From Loripinus fragilis (taxonomy: Eukaryota; Mollusca; Bivalvia; Lucinida; Lucinidae), in contig OZ026517.1 in the NCBI GenBank assembly GCA_964019695.1, forward strand, positions 57,047,172 to 57,111,171: 64,000 nucleotides of DNA. The letters are read 5' to 3'. Shown here in pieces: positions 1 to 13,335 of the stretch; the first letter of the stretch is position 1; each line of letters begins with the position of its first letter. A program made the position numbers and the translations under genes. The notes under the pieces are model-generated. The model was given only the letters and a program-made list of their open reading frames with translations. It was not told the origin of the DNA and made no database searches.

Positions 1-660
1 ATGCGCATACGCACAGTCTGATCAGAGCCTTTGCTAGTCACTTCCATATTCTATGGATGGTTAGCTACTGAATGAACAGCATTTAGTTTCAGTTCTTAAA
101 AGGAAGGTGCAAAGGCTCACCTGTGCCTATTCGTGTCAAAATGCCACATTGTTGGAAATCTCATGTTGCTGCTCATATTTTAAAAACTGAAGAGATGACA
201 GGCGATACTTGAAGTACAGTGTTACGGATCCGACGAGAGAATGTTGTTGTCACCAAAGAGATCAAATTAATTAAAATAGAGAAACGACATTGCAAAAGGA
301 GAAAATTTAATAAAACTATAAAAACAATTGCCTTTAATAGTTACAATAATAAATGTCGCGTACTGGATTCGAACTAACAACGTAGAGCTTAAAAATATAA
401 GTGTGCAATATTCACGTGTTTTACCCACTGGGTCACGCAGGCAGCTGATAGCCTATTGAGCAGTATAGCGATATCTATATCTATTGTGTTAAAAAGTACC
501 ACATGCATTTCCGTTCTAGTTATACGATGAACGCCGAAGATATATTTAGAAGCTTAATCGGCTGTGAAATTATGTTAATGAAAAAGGCCAGGATCAGGTT
601 AATATTTTCAAGGTATATGATGAAAGATGTCTTATCACAAATTCATATAAGTTATATCTT
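1..660. other. Intergenic, repeat fragments only
   Basis: No gene is visible. Bases 1-46 carry one arm of the bivalve-type palindromic repeat (GCGCATACGCACAGTCTGAT), and 145-165 carry the CCACATTGTTGGAAATC segment that also borders the copy at 37694-37901. The window therefore starts inside a degraded copy of that family. The rest is AT-rich with short open frames and no recognisable product. Confidence 0.5.
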
Positions 661-663
661 ACA

Positions 664-2260
<1,597 letters not shown>

Positions 2261-2261
2261 C

Positions 2262-2800
2262 CAGGTGAAAATTCAAGTTTCTAGCTGGTCATTGTAGCTG
2301 AAGAGACTGGTTTGAGACATGCGTGGTTAGAAACCCCGAAAACTGGTTTTGCCATGACGAGGCCCTTACAATCTTTAGGCAGCCAAAAAATCTAGAGATC
2401 CGTCAAAGGTAATGCAATGTAAGCTAAAATAATATTTCAAGTGTATACCTTTTCCCTTTTCTTTGTTCCTGGACCTCAAATCGGCTTTAGTGTTCTCCAG
2501 GGTCTAGGGACACCTGATGGTAGAAGATACCTGATGGTAGAGCAAAATAAACTGACAAAGCGTGACTCAAACCAGTCTCCTCCGCTTCAGAGACTAGCTA
2601 GAAAACTGAAATTTCGTTCGTAGCCACTCTAGATATGGTACTTTACAATAAGCAGATGCGCAGCCGGAATTGCGCTTTTGTTGTTAGAAACCATCGAAGA
2701 CTGGGTTTCTCGCGGTAAGGCCATTAATATGGTCTTCTGGGTGATGCTACATACCAAATATCAAAGCTCTAGATCTAGTGGTTTGAGACTATAAGAATCC
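2262..2800. repeat. Dispersed repeat, direct copy of 4606-5185
   Basis: This segment runs colinear with 4606-5185: the TCTAGCTGGTCATTGTAGCT block, the ACACCTGATGG block, the degraded GATGCGCAG palindrome and the GGTGATGCTACATACCAAAT block appear in the same order. It is part of the abundant palindromic repeat family of this window. Confidence 0.65.
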
Positions 2801-2867
2801 ATCATGAGTGTGAGGGCGGGATAGAGAAATCTGCCCCAAGGATCACCGATTGGCATCACGAGGCTTT

Positions 2868-3100
2868 CATTCTTCGTGTGAGTGATGATAATCCGTGATC
2901 ACGAGGGAATCCATTCTTCGTGTGAGTGATGATAATCCGTGATCACGAGGGAATCCATTCTTCGTGTGAGTGATGATAATCTGTGATCACGAGGGAATCC
3001 ATTCTTCGTGTGAGTGATGATAATCCGTGATCACGAGGGAATCCATTCTTCGTGTAAGTGATGATAATCCGTGATCGCGAGGGAATGCATTCTTCCTGTG
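2868..3100. repeat. 44-bp tandem array (about 5 units)
   Basis: The TTCTTCGTGTGAGTGATGAT units start at 2871, 2915, 2959, 3003, 3047 and 3091, giving an exact 44-bp period. The unit resembles the interior of the adjoining foldback element (GAGTGATGA-AATC-GTGATC-CGAGGGA), so the array probably expanded from it. The minus-strand frame through the array is not a gene. Confidence 0.9.
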
Positions 3101-3209
3101 AGGATGGAATAGAAAATCTGTCCTGTGGATCACCGATTGGCATTACGAGGATTGCCGAGTGATGACAATCGGTGATCGCGAGGGACAGATTTTTCTATCC
3201 CATCCTCAC
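3098..3209. mobile_element. 112-bp foldback MITE, family F
   Basis: Inverted arms start GTGAGGATGGAATAGAAAAT on the left and end TTTCTATCCCATCCTCAC on the right. A second member of nearly the same size (114 bp, arms GTGGGAGGA / CCTCCCAC) lies at 55773-55886. A partial third arm is at 2812-2865. No coding potential; a non-autonomous foldback is inferred. Confidence 0.65.
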
Positions 3210-3904
3210 ATGAAGAATGGATTCTTTTTCTTGCTCACCACTTAATACCTCAATTATATTTGGGAAAAAAAACTTGAAAAAGACCTTTTTACCCTTTACA
3301 CTACTTTACATTATAATTAAATTTAAGATAAACTTGTTAATCTTATTGAAAGAACCTTCCAGAGAGAAGGCTCTCCTTACCTTGCATGTAATGACAGAAA
3401 TGCATTTTTTACTTCAGAAAAAAACATAAAAAATAATACCCAGCAGAAGACTTTCAATCATTAAACATAGTAACTGCACTGTCACCCGAAGTAACGTTAT
3501 TGACAAACAAATAAACATATGTTATATGGCAATGTAAAGTCAGTAGCCGATTCCAGTCTTCTGTTTTGTTGAATATAAAAATCATGTCAAATTTGATGCA
3601 TGTGATTTTTGAACAAACTTGGTAGACGGCATTAGATAATGCTACATATCAAATATCAAGGCTCTAGACTTTGTGGTCTCAGATGCGAAGATTTTTTCAT
3701 GCTTCCCTATAAAAGCCTATGTGACCCTTGAGGTGATGCCAATTTTGGCCCAAGGTGCATACTCTGTTTTTAGGTGATGCTACATACCAAATATAAAGCT
3801 TAAATAAATCTTCAAGCTTGTTTCTCTATCTCCGCTGGTCACTAAACTCACAAAGAGAATAGATATCTATAAGAATGTTGACCAGGTAAAATATATTCTA
3901 GATA

Positions 3905-4453
3905 TTACTTGACTTTTCGCTTACTGTAAAGGCGGTGCCTAATGAATGCGTAATTAGGACTAGTCAACTCTAGGCATAGGTAAACGCTGAAAAGGAGGCG
4001 TGGTTTTATTCAAAAGTAACTGTATCAGTTTGTGCCACAACCTCAGTCATTATTTAGTCCTTAAAACGCCAGCAAGGTAACTGCATCTGAAAAAATCTCT
4101 TTAACATAAGCAGGGAGCCAAACATTGTGGACCCAGATCAGACTGTCCCTACAGGAGCAGTCTGATCTGGGTCCACACTGTTTATCTATGAGGTTTCAAA
4201 TAGTTTAGTGGACGACAAAAACATGCATTTTGTGATTATGCGCTTTAAGGGTTAATAAATGTGAGTTCAGTGTGTATACGGTAAGGATTTTCATGAAATG
4301 CACGCACGTTTGCGCGGCTCAAAAAGCTTATTAACGCTTTACCAAATTATAAATAAAACTTGATTTCCCTTGTTTAGTAGATGAAATAGCCGAACAACGC
4401 CCAGATATGAATATTTAAGTTGCCCCCTTTACAGTAAGCGAAAAGTCAAGTAA
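3905..4453. mobile_element. 549-bp MITE with 28-bp perfect TIRs and TA duplication
   Basis: The termini begin TTACTTGACTTTTCGCTTAC and are perfect inverted repeats over 28 bp. TA dinucleotides flank both ends (3903-3904 and 4454-4455), as expected for Tc1/mariner-type transposition. There is no transposase ORF, so it is non-autonomous. A second, perfect 19-bp inverted repeat (GTGGACCCAGATCAGACTG) with a 12-nt loop lies inside it at 4127-4176. Confidence 0.85.
4127..4176. repeat. Perfect 19-bp inverted repeat inside the MITE
   Basis: Arms 4127-4145 and 4158-4176 are exact reverse complements around a 12-nt loop. It shares the CAGATCAGACTG core with the wider GCGCAG palindromic family, so it may be a nested remnant of that family. 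Confidence 0.85.
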
Positions 4454-4477
4454 TATAAAAAGAAGAGGCTATTAGAG

Positions 4478-5107
4478 GCCTTGCCGCGAGAAAACCTGCC
4501 TTCGGGGGTTTGCGAACAACAAAGGCGCAGACCAGCCTGTGCATACGCACAGTCTGATCAGCGCCTTGGTTATCCACTTATTGTAAAGAAGCATGTCTAA
4601 ACTCACTACTGGTGACATTTCAATTTTCTAGCTGGTCATTGTAGCTGAGGAGACTGGTTTGAGTCATGCGTGGTCAGAAACCCCGAAGACTGGTTTTGTC
4701 ACGATGAGGCCCTGGCCCGAAAAACTAGAGATCAGTCAAAGGTAATGCAATCATGTATGCTAAATTAATTATTCGCTGGTGAAATTTCAAGTGTATACCT
4801 TTTCCTTTTTATTTGTTCCTGGACCTCAAATCAGCTTTATTGTTCTTCAGAGTTAAGGGACACCTGATGGTTGAAGATACCTGATGGTAGAGCAAAAAAA
4901 AAATAAGCTGACAAAGTGTGACTGAAACCAGTCTCCTCAGCTACAGAGTCTAGCTAGAAAACTGAAATTTCGTTCTTGGCAAGTCTAGATATGGTACTTT
5001 CCAATAAGCGATTAACAAAGGCGCTGATCAGGCTACGCGGATGCGCAGGCTAGTCTGCGCCTTTGTTGTTCGCAGACCACCAAAGACAGGTTTTCTCGCG
5101 GCAAGGC
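4478..5107. mobile_element. Palindromic-family element (GCGCAG family), inverted pair
   Basis: The left end starts GCCTTGCCGCGAGAAAACCT, then an internal palindrome AACAAAGGCGCAGACCAGCC...TGATCAGCGCC. The right end is the inverse, ending GGTTTTCTCGCGGCAAGGC. The ends form an inverted repeat of about 100 bp, itself made of smaller palindromes. Related copies lie at 1-46, 2640-2720, 12298-12385, 18223-18436, 19175-19225, 37694-37901 and 40742-41010. A non-autonomous DNA transposon family is inferred. Confidence 0.6.
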
Positions 5108-5179
5108 AAATTAATATGGTCTTCTGGGTGATGCTACATACCAAATATCAAAGCTTTAGATCTAGTGGTTTGAGACTAG

Positions 5180-5830
5180 AAGATTTTGATTTTGAACCAG
5201 TTGTTCAGGAGATTTCATTTGAAGATATTTCTTAACTAGAGCTCTGCTAACCCCTTTTTTGGCGGAGCAAACCATTTGTGCAATTTTGGTAGAGGGCATC
5301 ATGAGGAACATCTCTGTGAAATTATTTTAAATTTGGACCAGTGGTTCAGGAGAAGATGTCATTTAAATACATTTCACATCTAGAGCTCTGGCGACCCTTG
5401 TATTAAGCCTAGCAAAACTGCTTGAATGTGCAATTCTGGTAGAAGTCATCATGAGGAACAATTCTGTGAAATTATTTTGAAATTTAATTAGTGGTTCAAG
5501 AGGAAATGTCATTAAAAGACATTTATTATCTAGAGCTCTGGCACCCCTGTGTTCAGTTGAGCTAGACCATTTGTGCAATTTTGGTAGAAGGCATTATAAG
5601 GTGCAATTCTGTGAAATTATTTTCAATTTGGACCATTGGTTCAGGAGGAAATGTCATTAAAAGATATTTCTTATCTAGAGCTCTGGCAGCCCCTTTCTCG
5701 GTGGAGCAGTGCAATTTTGGTAGAAGCCATCATGAGGAACAATTCTACGGATTTATTTTGAATTTGGACGAGTGGTTCAGGTGGAGATGTCGTTTAAAGA
5801 TATTTCTGATCTGGAGCTCTAGTGGCCCTT
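5180..5830. repeat. About 146-bp tandem repeat (4-5 units)
   Basis: The TCTAGAGCTCTGG marker recurs near 5237, 5381, 5531, 5676 and 5822 (spacings 144-150). Each unit also carries TGTGCAATTxTGGTAGA and TGAAATTATTTT blocks. The short frames across it on both strands are shadows of the repeat. Confidence 0.85.
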
Positions 5831-6294
5831 TTGTTCTGTTTTGTTTATCATTTTCCTCCTTTCATATCACATATTATATCATTATCAATACATATACTAG
5901 AGGACTCTGAAAACGCATCACCATATTTTTGCACTTTTCTTGCAAACCGTATATGTGTTCAGTTTTAATGTGCAACCCAGAATTGGTATGAATCAGTCGT
6001 TAATTTGACTGCTTCTGATGACGTCACGTGGGTACATACAGCATCTAGCATCTTTCTGCACAGTCAATGATTATTTTGATGCTTTAACTGTGGCGTGTAA
6101 GATATCATATCAGCAACAGGTTTTTTTTGTTTTTTTTTCTGTCTTCATATTTTATTTGTAATCATTTACAATTTCATATATATATACACACAATTTCTGA
6201 ATTAACATTCATGGTTTTGAATTTCCTTGTTATGTACTCTCTCACCAGCTTTCTTCCTTCTTTCTTTAATTACTTCAAGTTGTGCTATACCATA
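5831..6294. other. Non-coding spacer
   Basis: AT- and T-rich sequence without a supported gene, between the 146-bp array and the minisatellite. No further structure seen. Confidence 0.4.
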
Positions 6295-7572
6295 TACACA
6301 GAGGCCACTTACGTGCTGGGGGTATAGGACTCCTGCCTTAAACATAGAGGTCTCATTCGTGCTGGGGGTATAGGAATCCTGCCTCAAACACAGATGTCAC
6401 ATTGATGTTGGGGGTATAGGAATCCTGCCTTAAACACAGAAACCACTTTCGTGCTGGGAGCATAGGACTCTTGCCTTAAACATAGAGGCCACTTACGTGT
6501 TGGGGGTATAGGAATCCTGCCTTTAACACAGAGGTCACTTTCGTGCTGGGGTATATGAATCCTGCCTTAAACACAGATGTCACATTCATGTGCAGGGTAT
6601 AGGAATCCTGCCTTAAACACAGAAACCACTTTGGTGCAGGGAGTATAGGACACTTGCCTTAAACATAGAGGCCACTTTCGTGTTGGGGGTATAGGAATCC
6701 TGCCTTTAACACAGAGGTCACTTTCGTGCTGGGGTATAGGAATCCTGCCTTAAACACAGATGTCACATTCATGTTGGGGGTATAGGAATCCTGCCTTAAA
6801 CACAGAGGCCACTTTCGTGCTGGGGGTATAGGAATCTTGCCTTAAACACAGAGGCTACTTTCGTGCTGGGGTATAGGAATTCTGCCTTAAACACAGAGGC
6901 CACTTTCGTGCTGGGGGTATAGGAATCCTGCCTTAAACACAGACACCACTTTCGAGCTGGGGGTATAGGAATCCTGCCTAAAACACAGAGGCCACTTTCG
7001 TGCTGGGGGTAAAGGAATACTGCCTTAAACACAGAGGCCACTTTCGTGCTAGGGTATAGGAATCCTGCCTAAAACACAAAGGCTACTTGCGAGCTGGGGG
7101 TATAGGAATCCTGCCTTAAAAACAGAGGCCACTTTCGTGCTGGGGGTATAGGAATCCTGCCTTAAACACAGAGACCACTTTCGTGCTGGGGGTATAGGTA
7201 TCCTGCCTTAAACACATAGGCCACTTTCTTGCTGGGGTATAGAAATCCTGCCTTAAACACAGAGGCCACTTCGTGATGGGGGTATAGGTATCCTGCCTTA
7301 AACACATAGACCACTTTCGTGCTGGGGGTATAGAATTCCTGCCTTAAACACAGAGGCCACTGTCTTGCTGGGGGTATAGGAATCTTGGCTTAAACATAGA
7401 GGCTACTTTCGTACTAGGGGTATAGGAATCCTGCCTTAAACACAGAGGCCACTTTCGTGTTGGGGGTATATGAATCCTGCCTTAAACACAGAGCCACTTT
7501 CGTGATGGGGGGTATAGAAATCCTGCCTAAAACACAGATGCCACTTTCTTGCTGGGGGTATAGAAATCCTGC
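6295..7572 (-). repeat. 46-bp minisatellite, inverted block
   Basis: About 28 degenerate units of GTGCTGGGGGTATAGGAATC-CTGCCTTAAACACAGAGGCC read in this orientation. Rare variants (GGTATCC with GTGATGG, CACCAAAG-type, CATGAATGTGAC-type) occur in the same order, reverse-complemented, at 8210-9300 and 9830-11236. The block is therefore an inverted copy of a higher-order unit rather than an independent expansion. Period 46 is not divisible by 3, so the long repetitive frames rotate and are not genes. Confidence 0.93.
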
Positions 7573-7624
7573 CTTAACACAGCAGGATTTCTATACCCCC
7601 AGCAAGAAAGTGGCATCTGTGTTT
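7530..7624. repeat. Head-to-head inversion point of the minisatellite
   Basis: Arms 7530-7572 and 7582-7624 are exact reverse complements over 43 bp with a 9-nt loop (CTTAACACA). Beyond them the palindrome continues with mismatches. It could extrude as a cruciform. Confidence 0.93.
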
Positions 7625-10600
7625 AAGGCAGGATTTCTATACCCCCTGCACGAAAGTGGTCTCTGTGTTTAAGGCAGGATTCCTATACCCCTAGCACGAA
7701 AGTGGCCTCTGTTTTTAAGGCAGGATTCCTATACCCCAAACACGACAGTGGCCTCTGTGTTTAAGGCAGTATTCCTTTACCCCCAGCACGAAAGTGGCCT
7801 CTGTATTTAAGGCAGGGTTTCTATACCCCCATCACGAGAGTGGCCTCTGTGATTAAGGCAGTATTCCTATACCCCAAGCACGAAAGTGTCTCTGTGTTTA
7901 AGGCCGGATTCCTATACCCCCACCACGAAAGTGGCCTCTGTGTTTAAGGCAGGATTCCTATACCCCAGCACGAAAGTAGCCTCTGTGTTTTATGCAGGAT
8001 TCCTATACCCCCAGCACGAAAGTGGCCTCTGTGTTTAAGGCAGGATTACTATACCCCCAGCACGAACGTGGCCTCTGTGTTAAAGGTAGGAATCCTATAC
8101 CCCAAGCACGTAAGTGGCCTCTGTTTTTAAGGCAGGATTCCTATACCCCCAGCAAGAATGTGGACTCTGTGTTTAAGGCCGGATTCCTATACCCCCAGCA
8201 CGAAAGTGGCATCTGTGTTTAAGGCAGGATTTCTATACCCCCAGCACGAAAGTGGCTCTGTGTTTAAGGCAGGATTCATATACCCCCAACACGAAAGTGG
8301 CCTCTGTGTTTAAGGCAGGATTCCTATACCCCTAGTACGAAAGTGGCCTCTGTGTTTAGGCCAAGATTCCTCTACCCCCAGCTCGAAAGTGGCCTCTGTG
8401 TTTAAGGCAGGATTCCTATACCCCCAGCACGAAAGTAGCCTTAATGTTTAAGGCAGGATTCCTATACCCCCAGCACGAAAGTAGCCTCTATGTTTAAGGC
8501 AAGATTCCTATACTCCCAGTACGAAAGTGGCCTCTGTGTTTAAGCCAAGTTTCCTATACCCCCAGCAAGACAGTGGCCTCTGTGTTTAAGGCAGGAATTC
8601 TATACCCCCAGCACGAAAGTGGTCTATGTGTTTAAGGCAGGATACCTATACCCCCATCACGAAGTGGCCTCTGTGTTTAAGGCAGGATTTCTATACCCTA
8701 GCAAGAAAGTGGCCTATGTGTTTAAGGCAGGATACCTATACCCCCAGCACGAAAGTGGTCTCTGTGTTTAAGGCAGGATTCCTATACCCCCAGCACGAAA
8801 GTGGCCTCTGTTTATTAGGCAGGATTCCTATACCCCCAGCACGAAAGTAGCCTCTGTGTTTTAGGCAGGATTCCTATACCCCCAGCACGAAAGTTGCCTC
8901 TGTGTTTAAGGCAGTATTCCTTTACCCCCAGCACGAAAGTGGCCTCTGTGTTTAAGGCAGGATTCCTATACCCCCAGCACGAAAGTGGCCTCTGTGTTTA
9001 AGGCAGACTTCCTATACCCCAGCACGAAAGTAGCCTCTGTGTTTAAGGCAAGATTCCTATACCCCCAGCACGAAAGTGGCCTCTGTGTTTAAGGCAGGAT
9101 TCCTATACCCCCAACATGAATGTGACATCTGTGTTTAAGGCAGGATTCCTATACCCCAGCACGAAAGTGACCTCTGTGTTAAAGGCAGGATTCCTATACC
9201 CCCAACACGAAAGTGGCCTCTATGTTTAAGGCAAGTGTCCTATACTCCCTGCACCAAAGTGGTTTCTGTGTTTTAGGCAGGATTCCTATACCCTGCACAT
9301 GAATGTGACATCTGTGTTTAAGGCAGGATTCATATACCCCAGCACGAAAGAAACCTCTGTGTTTAAGGCAGTATTCCTTTACCCCCAGCACGAAAGTGGC
9401 CTCTGTATTTAAGGCAGGGTTTCTATACCCCCATCACGAGAGTGGCCTCTGTGATTAAGGCAGTATTCCTATACCCCAAGCACGAAAGTGTCTCTGTGTT
9501 TAAGGCAGGATTCCTATACCCCCACCACGAAAGTGGCCTCTGTGTTTAAGGCAGGATTCCTATACCCCAGCACGAAAGTAGCCTCTGTGTTTTATGCAGG
9601 ATTCCTATACCCCCAGCACGAAAGTGGCCTCTGTGTTTAAGGCAGGATTACTATACCCCCAGCACGAACGTGGCCTCTGTGTTAAAGGTAGGAATCCTAT
9701 ACCTCAAGCACGTAAGTGGCCTCTGTTTTTAAGGCAGGATTCCTATACCCCCAGAACGAATGTGGACTCTGTGTTTAAGGCAGGATTCCTATACTCCAGC
9801 ACGAAAAATGGCCTCTGTATTTAATGCAGGATTCCTATACCCCCAGCACGAAAGTGGCATCTGTGTTTAAGGCAGGATTTCTATACCCCCAGCACGAAAG
9901 TGGCTCTGTGTTTAAGGCAGGATTCATATACCCCCAACACGAAAGTGGCCTCTGTGTTTAAGGCAGGATTCCTATACCCCTAGTACGAAAGTGGCCTCTG
10001 TGTTTAGGCCAAGATTCCTCTACCCCCAGCTCAAAAGTGGCCTCTGTGTTTAAGGCAGGATTCCTATACCCCCAGCACGAAAATAGCCTCTATGTTTAAG
10101 GCAGGATTCCTATACCCCCAGCACGAAAGTAGCCTCTATGTTTAAGGCAAGATTCCTATACTCCCAGTACGAAAGTGGCCTCTGTGTTTAAGCCAAGATT
10201 CCTATACCCCCAGCAAGACAGTGGCCTCTGTGTTTAAGGCAGGAATTCTATACCCCCAGCACGAAAGTGGTCTATGTGTTTAAGGCAGGATACCTATACC
10301 CCCATCACGAAGTGGCCTCTGTGTTTAAGGCAGGATTTCTATACCCTAGCAAGAAAGTGGCCTATGTGTTTAAGGCAGGATACCTATACCCCCAGCACGA
10401 AAGTGGCCTCTGTTTATTAGGCAGGATTCCTATACCCCCAGCACGAAAGTAGCCTCTGTGTTTTAGGCAGGATTCCTATACCCCCAGCACGAAAGTTGCT
10501 TCTGTGTTTAAGGCAGTATTCCTTTACCCCCAGCACGAAAGTGGCCTCTGTGTTTAAGGCAGGATTCCTATACCCCCAGCTCGAAAGTGGTGTCTGTGTT

Positions 10601-12293
10601 TAAGGCAGGATTTTTATACCCCAGCACGAAAGTGGCCTCTGTGTTTAAGGCAGAATTCCTATACCCCAGCACGAAAGTAGCCTCTGTGTTTAAGGCAAGA
10701 TTCCTATACCCCCAGCACGAAAGTGGCCTCTGTGTTTAAGGCAGGATTCCTATACCCCCAACATGAATGTGACATCTGTGTTTAAGGCAGGATTCCTATA
10801 CCCCAGCACGAAAGTGACCTCTGTGTTAAAGGCAGGATTCCTATACCCCAAACACGAAAGTGGCCTCTATGTTTAAGGCAAGTGTCCTATACTCCCTGCA
10901 CCAAAGTGGTTTCTTTGTTTAAGGCAGGATTCCTATACCCTGCACATGAATGTGACATCTGTGTTTAAGGCAGGATTCATATACCCCAGCACGAAAAAAA
11001 CCTCTGTGTTAAAGGCAGTATTCCTATAACCCCAACACGTAAGTGGCCTCTATGTTTAAGGCAAGAGTCCTATGCTCCCAGCACGAAAGTGGTTTCTGTG
11101 TTTAAGGCAGGATTCCTATACCCCCAACATCAATGTGACATCTGTGATTAAGGCAGGATTCCTATACCCCCAGCACGAAAGAGACATCTATGTTTAAGGC
11201 AGGAGTCCTATACCCCCAGCACGTAAGTGGCCTCTGTGTTAAAGGCAGGATTCCTATACCCCAAGCACGAAAGTGGCCTCTGTGTTTAAGGCAGGATTCC
11301 TATACCCCCATCACAAAAGTGGCCTCTGTGTTTAAGGCAGGATTCCTATACCCCTAGCAGGAAAGTGGCCTCTGTGTTTAAGGTAGGATTCCTATACCCC
11401 CATTACGAAAGTGGCCTCTGTGTTTAAGGCAAGATTCCTATACCCCCAGTACGAAAGTGGCAACTGTGTTTAACGCAGGATTCCTTTACCCCAAGCACGA
11501 AAGTGGCCTCTGTGTTTAAGGCAGGATTCCTATACCCCCAGCATGAATGTGGCCTCTGTGTTTAAGGCACGATTCCTATACCCCAGCACCAAAATGGTCT
11601 ATGTATTTAAGGCAAGTTTCCTATACCCCCAGCACGAAAACGGCCTCTGTGTTTAGGCAGGATTCCTATACCCCAGCACCAAAATTGTCTATGTATTTCA
11701 GGCAGGATTCCTATACCCCCAGCACGAAAGTGGCCTCTATATTTAAGGCAGGATTCCTATACCCCCAGCACGAAAGTGGCCTCTGTGTTTAAGGCAAGAT
11801 TCCTATACCCCAGTTCGAAAGTGGCCTCTGTGTTTAATGCAGGATTCCTATACCCCCAGCACGAAAGTGGTCTCTGTGGTTAAGGTTGGATTCCTATACC
11901 CCCAGCACGAAAGTGGCCTCTGTGTTTAAGGCAGGATTCCTATACCCCCAGCACGTAAGTGGCCTCTGTGTTTAAGGCTGGATTCATATACCGTCAACAC
12001 GAAAGTGGTCTCTGTGTTTAAGGCAGGATTCATATACCCCCAACACGAAAGTGGTCTCTGTGTTTAAGGCAGGATTCTTATACCCCCAGCACGAAAGTGG
12101 TCTCTGTGGTTAAGGTTGGATTCCTATACCCCCAGCACGAAAGTGGCCTCTGTGTTTAAGGCAGGATTCATATACCCCCAGCACGAAAGTGGCCTCTGTG
12201 TTTAAGGCAGGATTCATATACCCCCAACACGAAAGTGGTCTCTGTGTTTAAGGCAGGATTCTTATACCCCCAGCACGAAAGTGGCATCTGTAT
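7582..12293 (+). repeat. 46-bp minisatellite, forward block with ~1.6-kb higher-order repeat
   Basis: About 100 units of GTGGCCTCTGTGTTTAAGGC-AGGATTCCTATACCCCCAGC-ACGAAA. The variant string GTATTTAAGGCAGGGTTTC, then GTGATTAAGGC, then CACGAAAGTGTCTCTG occurs at 7801 and again at 9403. A second marker, GGTCTATGTGTTTAAGGCAG, occurs at 8631 and 10269. These give a direct higher-order duplication of 1602-1638 bp. Units after about 11240 are more uniform, with local duplications near 11860-12290. Confidence 0.93.
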
Positions 12294-12297
12294 GGGA

Positions 12298-12385
12298 CTT
12301 GGTGCGAGAAAACCTGTCTTCAGGGGTTAGCAAACAACGAAGACGCAGATCAGCCTACGCATCCACGTAGTTCGATCAGCGCCTC
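12298..12385 (+). repeat. GCGCAG-family palindrome fragment
   Basis: GCGAGAAAACCTGTCTTCAGG, followed by a diverged AACAACGAAGACGCAGATCAGCC palindrome and TGATCAGCGCCTC. It lies directly at the right edge of the minisatellite. Confidence 0.6.
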
Positions 12386-13264
12386 TGTTATTCGCTAATT
12401 TAAAAGTACGACTTACTACAAGTGTAATTTCAATTTTCTAGCTAGTCTTTGTAGCTGAGCAGGCTGGTTCAAATCTCATTTTGTTGGAAACGCGGAAGAC
12501 AAGATTCAGTGGACAAGGCTTAAGTAGCTACTGCCAGACCACTGAACTTTTGTCTGCTTTGATGGTTTACGTCTAGTCAACAATTTTTCAGTCAATGTCC
12601 AGACTATTTTTTATTTTCCTAAGCTGAATCAGCACTAAGCAGCGGATATAAAGTGCCTTGCTCAGGACACAACACGATGAGTTCTCCAGTGGTGAGTCTC
12701 CCGCTAGCAACCCTCCAATTCCCAGGCTTACGCCTTCCAGGAAACTGCCAGAAGTTTACCAGCGAAAGTATACTTAAGGAATAAAGAAACGCAACAGACA
12801 AAAATATATTTTTTGCGTATTTATATGACGGTTTGGTGAAATCTCTTTTGAAAATTTCTTATTGAGTATTTATAGCATGTGATGAAATACCAAAACGTCA
12901 TTTTAACGCTACATATTACGCTACAAGATGAAAACATGTGAGCCACGCCATGCAATAATGTGTCTTCGGGAGATTAATTACGTCATGAGATATGACGTCG
13001 TAAAGTCTGACGTAATAATTTCGCGCCGCGCTTAATTAAAGAGAGCGTCATCAATGATTAGGACAATTTAGACAAGTCATGTTTCGAATAAAATGCGATT
13101 AAAATCAAGGAATTTTAGGCCGATTGTATTCTGTTGTAAATTAGTCATGGTCTGATCCAGCACAGGTTCCTGGTGAAAAATAAACTGTCCAAAAAGATGC
13201 GGCTTGGTAAAAGCTAATTGACCCTCAATCCTCAACATCTTTGCACCCCAAAGACATTCTAACA

Positions 13265-13335
13265 AAAAAAGAATTAAATAAAATAAAATAAATTAAAATT
13301 AAAGAATTAAAAGATAAATAGATAAATAAATAAAC
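13265..13335. repeat. A-rich simple sequence
   Basis: AAATAAAATAAATT- and GATAAATAAATA-type simple sequence. No other function seen. Confidence 0.7.

Noticed and set aside
6796..11792. Many 60-80-codon frames with repeated CLRQDSYTP, SVFKAGFLYPQHESGL
   Set aside because: They are three-frame readings of a 46-bp minisatellite. The period is not a multiple of 3, indels abound, and both strands are equally open.
6295..12293. CRISPR-like array
   Set aside because: There are no unique spacers: the whole 46-bp unit repeats, the context is eukaryotic and there are no cas genes.
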